A stretch of DNA of 7,097 bases from an uncultured Granulicatella sp. (GTDB lineage Bacteria > Bacillota > Bacilli > Lactobacillales > Aerococcaceae): assembly GCA_947254045.1 (NCBI GenBank), contig CAMYBO010000064.1:1-7097 (forward strand), written 5' to 3'. Positions within the stretch are counted from its first letter, which is position 1; the number at the start of each line of letters is the position of its first letter. Position numbers and translations under genes: made by a program. Under the pieces are notes generated by a model. It ran no database searches. It was not told the origin of the DNA and was given only the letters and a program-made list of their open reading frames with translations. Below are positions 3,804 to 7,097 of this stretch, piece after piece.

Positions 3804-6245
3804 TTATGCTTGTTCTGGTTCTTCAGTTGGACGATCATGCCCTTGAGCAATCACACTTCTAGCACCTTGCACTTGTTCACGTTGTAAATTTTGACGAATT
3901 TGAGATTTCATCAAGATACGAGTTACATCATAATCAATAGCTGCAATCATTTGTTGGAAACGATTGAACCCTTCTGTTTGATATTCAGTAAGTGGGTCGA
4001 TTTGTGCATATCCACGTAAACCTACACCCTCACGTAATTGATCCATATCATCGATATGATCCGTCCATTTACGGTCAACTACACGTAAAATGACAACTTT
4101 TTCAAACTCAAGCATTTGAGACTCCCCATTTAATTGCTCTTGTTTTTCTTTGTAAACTTCCATTGCTTTTTCATTCAATAAACCTTCGATTTCTAAAGGA
4201 GTTTTACCTTTTAAGTCTGATAATGAAATGTCTTCTGGATGACAAATCGCATTTGCAGCAAAGTCTACTAAGCTTTCTAAATCCCAAGTTTTCTTTTCAC
4301 CTAATGTGTGATTTTCTACCATACGGTGAATTGTTCTACGGATCATTGCTTTTGTTACTTTTTCTAATGAATTTTCTTCATTAATAATTTGTAATCTTTG
4401 TGAATAAATGATTTCACGTTGTTCACGCATGACTTCGTCATATTGTAATACGTTTTTACGTGTATCATAGTTATTTCCTTCTACACGTTTTTGAGAAGAT
4501 TCTACTTGACGAGATAACATTTTACTTTGGATGAAGTTGTCATCTCCATTTTCGTCAATATTTAATCTTTCCCAGATTGCTTGCATTCTTTCTCCACCGA
4601 AACGTTTCATTAAGTCATCTTCTAATGATAGGTAGAATTGAGTCTCACCTGGGTCCCCTTGACGTCCAGAACGTCCACGTAATTGATTATCGATACGACG
4701 GCTTTCATGACGTTCTGTTCCGATAACGCATAATCCACCTAATTCTTTAACGCCTTTACCTAACTTAATGTCTGTTCCACGTCCTGCCATGTTTGTCGCA
4801 ATTGTAACGGCACCACGTTGTCCCGCCATCATAACGATTTCTGCTTCTTTGAAGTGGTTTTTAGCGTTTAATACTTCATGAGGAATTCCTTCTTGATGAA
4901 GCATTTGTGATAATAGTTCACTTGTTTCAACCGCTACTGTACCAACAAGAATTGGTTGTCCTTTTGCATGACGTTCTTTAATATCACGTACTACCGCTTT
5001 GAATTTACTCTTCAACGATGGATAAATCACATCGTGATTATCAATACGTTGAACTGGACGGTTTGTTGGAATCGTAATAACGTTCATATTATAAATTTCA
5101 CGGAATTCTTCTTCTTCTGTTTTAGCTGTCCCTGTCATCCCTGACAATTTACGATACATACGGAAGAAGTTTTGGTAAGTAATTGTCGCCATTGTTTTAG
5201 ATTCATTTTCAACTTCTACACCTTCTTTAGCTTCAATTGCTTGGTGTAAACCATCTGAATAACGACGACCTTCCATAATACGACCTGTAAATCCATCTAC
5301 GATTTTTACTTCTCCTTCATCTACTACATAATCGATATCTCGAATCATAATGTAGTTTGCACGCAATGCTTGATCAATATGGTGAACTAATGCTGAATTG
5401 TCCACATCATATAAGTTTGGTAAACGGAAAGTTTGTTCTGCTTTATTAATACCTTCGTCTGTTAATGAAATAGATTTAGAAGTTAAATCAATCGTATAAT
5501 CTTCATCTTCTTTTAATGCTTTAACGAAGAAATCTGCACGTTGGTATAAAACTGTAGATTTTTCAGCTTGCCCTGAAATAATCAATGGTGTACGAGCTTC
5601 GTCAATTAAAATTGAGTCTGTTTCGTCAACTACCGCATAGTTTAACGGACGTTGTACCATTTGTGATTTATAAACGACCATGTTATCACGTAAGTAGTCA
5701 AATCCTAACTCACTATTTGTACTATATGTAATATCTGCATAATAAGCAGCACGTTTTTCTTCTGGAGTTTGACCTGTTAAGTTTACCCCTACACTTAAGC
5801 CTAAGAAATTATATAATTCTCCCATTTCTTTCGCATCACGTGTAGATAAGTATTCATTAACCGTTACTACGTGTACACCATCACCTGAAAGTGCATTTAA
5901 ATATACAGGCATTGTCGCTGTTAAAGTTTTACCTTCACCTGTACGCATTTCAGCAATATTCCCGTTATGTAGAGTAATTCCTCCCATAATTTGAACTTTA
6001 TACGGGAATAAACCTAATACACGTTTAGCACCCTCACGCACTAACGCGAACGCTTCTGGTAATAATTTATCTAATGATTCTCCTGAAGCATATCTTGCTT
6101 TAAATTCTTCTGTTTTCACAGGAAAGTCTGCATCACTTAATGCTTCCATTTTACTTTCCAGACTAATTACTTTATCCGCTAATTTTTCAAGTTTACGAAC
6201 TTCGCGTTTGTTATTTTCAACTAATTGCTTTAAAAAATTTGCCAT
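3804..6245 (-). CDS. secA: preprotein translocase ATPase SecA, form without zinc tail
   Basis: SecA is the ATPase motor that pushes unfolded preproteins through the SecYEG channel at the cytoplasmic membrane. The 813 residues include Walker A GEGKT (103-107), the DEAD-type box DETD (207-210, usually DEVD), the preprotein cross-linking region between about 220 and 370, ITYQNFFRMYRKLSGMTGTA (355-374), ATNMAGRGTDI (483-493), the arginine-finger motif QLRGRSGRQGD (521-531), and the scaffold and two-helix-finger region ending in GLRGYAQIDPLTEYQTEGF (742-760). It ends in DRPTEEPEQA with no CXCXSGKKXKXCCG motif, so it lacks the C-terminal zinc/SecB-binding tail of Bacillus and E. coli SecA, as in many lactobacilli. 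The start ATG (6243-6245) has AAAGGAG at 6253-6259. It has its own promoter and terminators on both sides, so it is largely monocistronic. Confidence 0.99.
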   Translation of the reverse strand: MANFLKQLVENNKREVRKLEKLADKVISLESKMEALSDADFPVKTEEFKARYASGESLDKLLPEAFALVREGAKRVLGLFPYKVQIMGGITLHNGNIAEMRTGEGKTLTATMPVYLNALSGDGVHVVTVNEYLSTRDAKEMGELYNFLGLSVGVNLTGQTPEEKRAAYYADITYSTNSELGFDYLRDNMVVYKSQMVQRPLNYAVVDETDSILIDEARTPLIISGQAEKSTVLYQRADFFVKALKEDEDYTIDLTSKSISLTDEGINKAEQTFRLPNLYDVDNSALVHHIDQALRANYIMIRDIDYVVDEGEVKIVDGFTGRIMEGRRYSDGLHQAIEAKEGVEVENESKTMATITYQNFFRMYRKLSGMTGTAKTEEEEFREIYNMNVITIPTNRPVQRIDNHDVIYPSLKSKFKAVVRDIKERHAKGQPILVGTVAVETSELLSQMLHQEGIPHEVLNAKNHFKEAEIVMMAGQRGAVTIATNMAGRGTDIKLGKGVKELGGLCVIGTERHESRRIDNQLRGRSGRQGDPGETQFYLSLEDDLMKRFGGERMQAIWERLNIDENGDDNFIQSKMLSRQVESSQKRVEGNNYDTRKNVLQYDEVMREQREIIYSQRLQIINEENSLEKVTKAMIRRTIHRMVENHTLGEKKTWDLESLVDFAANAICHPEDISLSDLKGKTPLEIEGLLNEKAMEVYKEKQEQLNGESQMLEFEKVVILRVVDRKWTDHIDDMDQLREGVGLRGYAQIDPLTEYQTEGFNRFQQMIAAIDYDVTRILMKSQIRQNLQREQVQGARSVIAQGHDRPTEEPEQA

Positions 6246-6294
6246 TCTCTGACTCCTTTATATTATTCTTTCCTAATCATCTGTATTGCAAAAG

Positions 6295-6303
6295 AGTATA
6301 CCA
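6295..6303 (-). promoter_or_regulatory. candidate secA promoter, extended -10 type
   Basis: On the minus strand TGGTATACT carries the extended -10 TG motif and a -10 matching TATAAT at five of six positions, about 50 bases before the secA start. No good -35 is seen at the right distance, as is common for extended -10 promoters. A weaker alternative is TTGAAT, a 17-base spacer and TAAGAT a little upstream. Confidence 0.55.
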
Positions 6304-6345
6304 ATTGCATCTTATTCATTTTACCATCATTATTCAAAATAGAAA

Positions 6346-6388
6346 AGAAAAAAAGGCAGAGATGGAAAAATTTTTCCAACTCTACCTT
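6346..6388 (-). terminator. intrinsic terminator of hpf
   Basis: An 18-bp nearly perfect stem, from 6353-6370 and 6371-6388, has one wobble and one mismatch, with the central A and T runs forming the turn. On the minus strand it runs into seven T residues. It separates hpf from secA. Confidence 0.9.
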
Positions 6389-6402
6389 AAAAAGAAGGAT
6401 TT

Positions 6403-6951
6403 TTATACATTTGTTTCAATTAAGCCATATTTTCCATCTTTACGACGATATACAATATGCGTTTCATTTGTTTCTGCATCTTGGTAGATAAAGAAGTTAT
6501 GTCCTAACATATTCATTTGTAAAACAGCTTCTTCGCTATCCATAGGTTTTAAATCTACACGTTTTGTACGTACAATTTCTAATACTGATTCATCTTCTTC
6601 AACTGGTTCTGGTACAACTGGTGCAACAGGAAGAGCAAATCCTTTTTCACGAGATTTACGATTAATTTTTGTTTTGTATTTACGAACTTGTCTTTCTAAT
6701 TTATCAATCACTAAGTCAATACTACCATATAGGTCTCCAGAAGTTTCTTCTGCACGTAAGACTAAATAAGGAAGAGGTATTGTTACTTCAACTTTTGCTG
6801 TTTTTTCAGAATAAACCTTTAAGTTAACATGAACTGTTGCATTAGCAACATCGCCAAAGTATTTTTCTAATTTTGAAAGTTTCTTTTCAGCATAATTACG
6901 AATTGCTTCAGTAACTTCAATGTTTTCTCCGCGAATATTATATTTGAACAT
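6403..6951 (-). CDS. hpf: long-form ribosome hibernation promoting factor (HPF/RaiA family)
   Basis: Long HPF binds the 30S decoding region and joins two 70S ribosomes into inactive 100S dimers in stationary phase or stress. The protein is 182 residues from ATG at 6949-6951 (MFKYNIRGENIEVT). That start is chosen over the in-frame ATG at 6969 because AAAGGGGAG (6958-6966) lies at the right distance and homologues begin there. The N-terminal S30AE domain covers about 1-100, with the conserved helix AIRNYAEKKLSKLEKYF (16-32) and the basic stretch KLERQVRKYKTKINRKSREK (84-103). A proline and acidic linker (about 108-122) leads to the C-terminal dimerisation domain (about 125-182), with IVRTKRVDLKPMDSEEAV and the HNFFIY strand. 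This two-domain form is the one usual in Firmicutes. It is commonly upstream of secA, as here. Confidence 0.98.
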   Translation of the reverse strand: MFKYNIRGENIEVTEAIRNYAEKKLSKLEKYFGDVANATVHVNLKVYSEKTAKVEVTIPLPYLVLRAEETSGDLYGSIDLVIDKLERQVRKYKTKINRKSREKGFALPVAPVVPEPVEEDESVLEIVRTKRVDLKPMDSEEAVLQMNMLGHNFFIYQDAETNETHIVYRRKDGKYGLIETNV

Positions 6952-6964
6952 AATAATCTCCCCT

Positions 6965-6988
6965 TTCATCTGGCTATGCCAGACTGAA
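6965..6988 (-). promoter_or_regulatory. hairpin in the hpf leader next to the ribosome binding site
   Basis: On the minus strand TTCAGTCTGGC pairs with GCCAGATGAA around an ATA loop: ten base pairs with one bulged G. Its 3' arm runs into the AAAGGGGAG ribosome binding site, so it could limit access of ribosomes. Function is inferred. Confidence 0.45.
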
Positions 6989-6993
6989 GAAAT

Positions 6994-7016
6994 CTCTTAA
7001 GAACCACTCTTAAGAA
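6994..7016. repeat. 10-bp tandem repeat / hairpin in the hpf leader
   Basis: CTCTTAAGAA occurs at 6994-7003 and 7007-7016. Because TCTTAAGA is its own reverse complement, the copies can also pair as an 8-bp hairpin in the RNA, or each could be a half-site for a DNA-binding protein. Confidence 0.5.
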
Positions 7017-7046
7017 TCCCTTCTTTTGATTTCTTTCTACAGTTTT

Positions 7047-7075
7047 ATTATAAACCTTTTTCTTATTTTTTACAA
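7047..7075 (-). promoter_or_regulatory. sigma-A promoter of hpf
   Basis: On the minus strand TTGTAA (7070-7075), a 17-base spacer and a perfect TATAAT (7047-7052). The start point would be near 7040, giving an hpf leader of about 90 nt that contains both structured elements at 6965-7016. Confidence 0.82.
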
Positions 7076-7085
7076 CCGTTTACAA
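7069..7085 (-). promoter_or_regulatory. cre-like box / direct repeat over the hpf -35
   Basis: On the minus strand TTGTAAACGGTTGTA (7071-7085) differs by one position from the loose CcpA-site consensus WTGNAANCGNWNNCW and overlaps the -35. The same stretch is also a direct repeat of TTGTAAA with a 10-base period. Either reading suggests control of hpf, for example by carbon catabolite repression, but this is inferred. Confidence 0.4.
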
Positions 7086-7097
7086 TAACCTTTAGGA

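Noticed and set aside
4163..5144. Plus-strand open frames opposite secA
   Set aside because: They are short antisense frames within SecA, rich in F, L and S as expected from the complement of AT-rich coding DNA.
6239..6487. Plus-strand frame across the secA start and the hpf terminator
   Set aside because: It runs through a terminator hairpin and two conserved minus-strand genes, and its lysine-rich part is just the A-rich terminator side.
6952..6969. Earlier hpf start at ATG 6967-6969
   Set aside because: It would add MKGEII, which is only the translated ribosome binding site, and it has no site of its own.
1..7097. CRISPR array, tRNA, rRNA or replication origin
   Set aside because: I saw no regularly spaced repeats, cloverleaf genes, rRNA-like segments or iteron clusters anywhere in the window.

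Overview
The window is low-GC DNA from a Firmicute, most likely one of the Lactobacillales. The evidence is the minus-strand order hpf, secA, prfB, strong AAGGAGG-type ribosome binding sites, a long-form hibernation factor, and a SecA that ends without the usual C-terminal zinc tail. The Carnobacteriaceae/Granulicatella group is a guess from the feel of the proteins, not a demonstrated assignment.

Every real gene is on the minus strand, so transcription runs from high to low coordinates. From the right: the hpf promoter and a structured leader (6965-7085), hpf (6403-6951), a strong terminator (6353-6388), a secA promoter (6295-6303), secA (3804-6245) and a strong terminator (3766-3802). At the far left is prfB (1-1075), cut by the window edge about ten residues before its C-terminus. 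It carries the classic +1 programmed frameshift.

Between secA and prfB, which are usually adjacent in related genomes, lies about 2.65 kb of foreign DNA (roughly 1103-3756). It holds the last 39 codons of a phage structural gene, probably portal; a MuF/SPP1-gp7-like phage minor head protein with a long C-terminal toxin-like domain (1734-3593); and a small overlapping gene in the position of an immunity protein (1439-1750). This is the architecture of MuF polymorphic toxins of temperate phages, but no other phage gene is present. The MuF gene has an in-frame amber codon at codon 12 of its expected full-length frame. A perfect 15-bp direct repeat (1088-1102 and 3757-3771) flanks the segment. 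One copy forms the T-tract of the secA terminator and the other abuts the prfB ribosome binding site, so it looks like an integration or recombination scar.

The 360 bp between the immunity gene and prfB contain three intrinsic terminators, a 17-codon ORF with a near-perfect ribosome binding site, a promoter that would give a short RNA ending at the third terminator, and a candidate prfB promoter overlapping an inverted repeat. The core genes concern ribosome hibernation (hpf), protein export (secA) and translation termination (prfB); the inserted module is a probable phage-derived effector with its protector.
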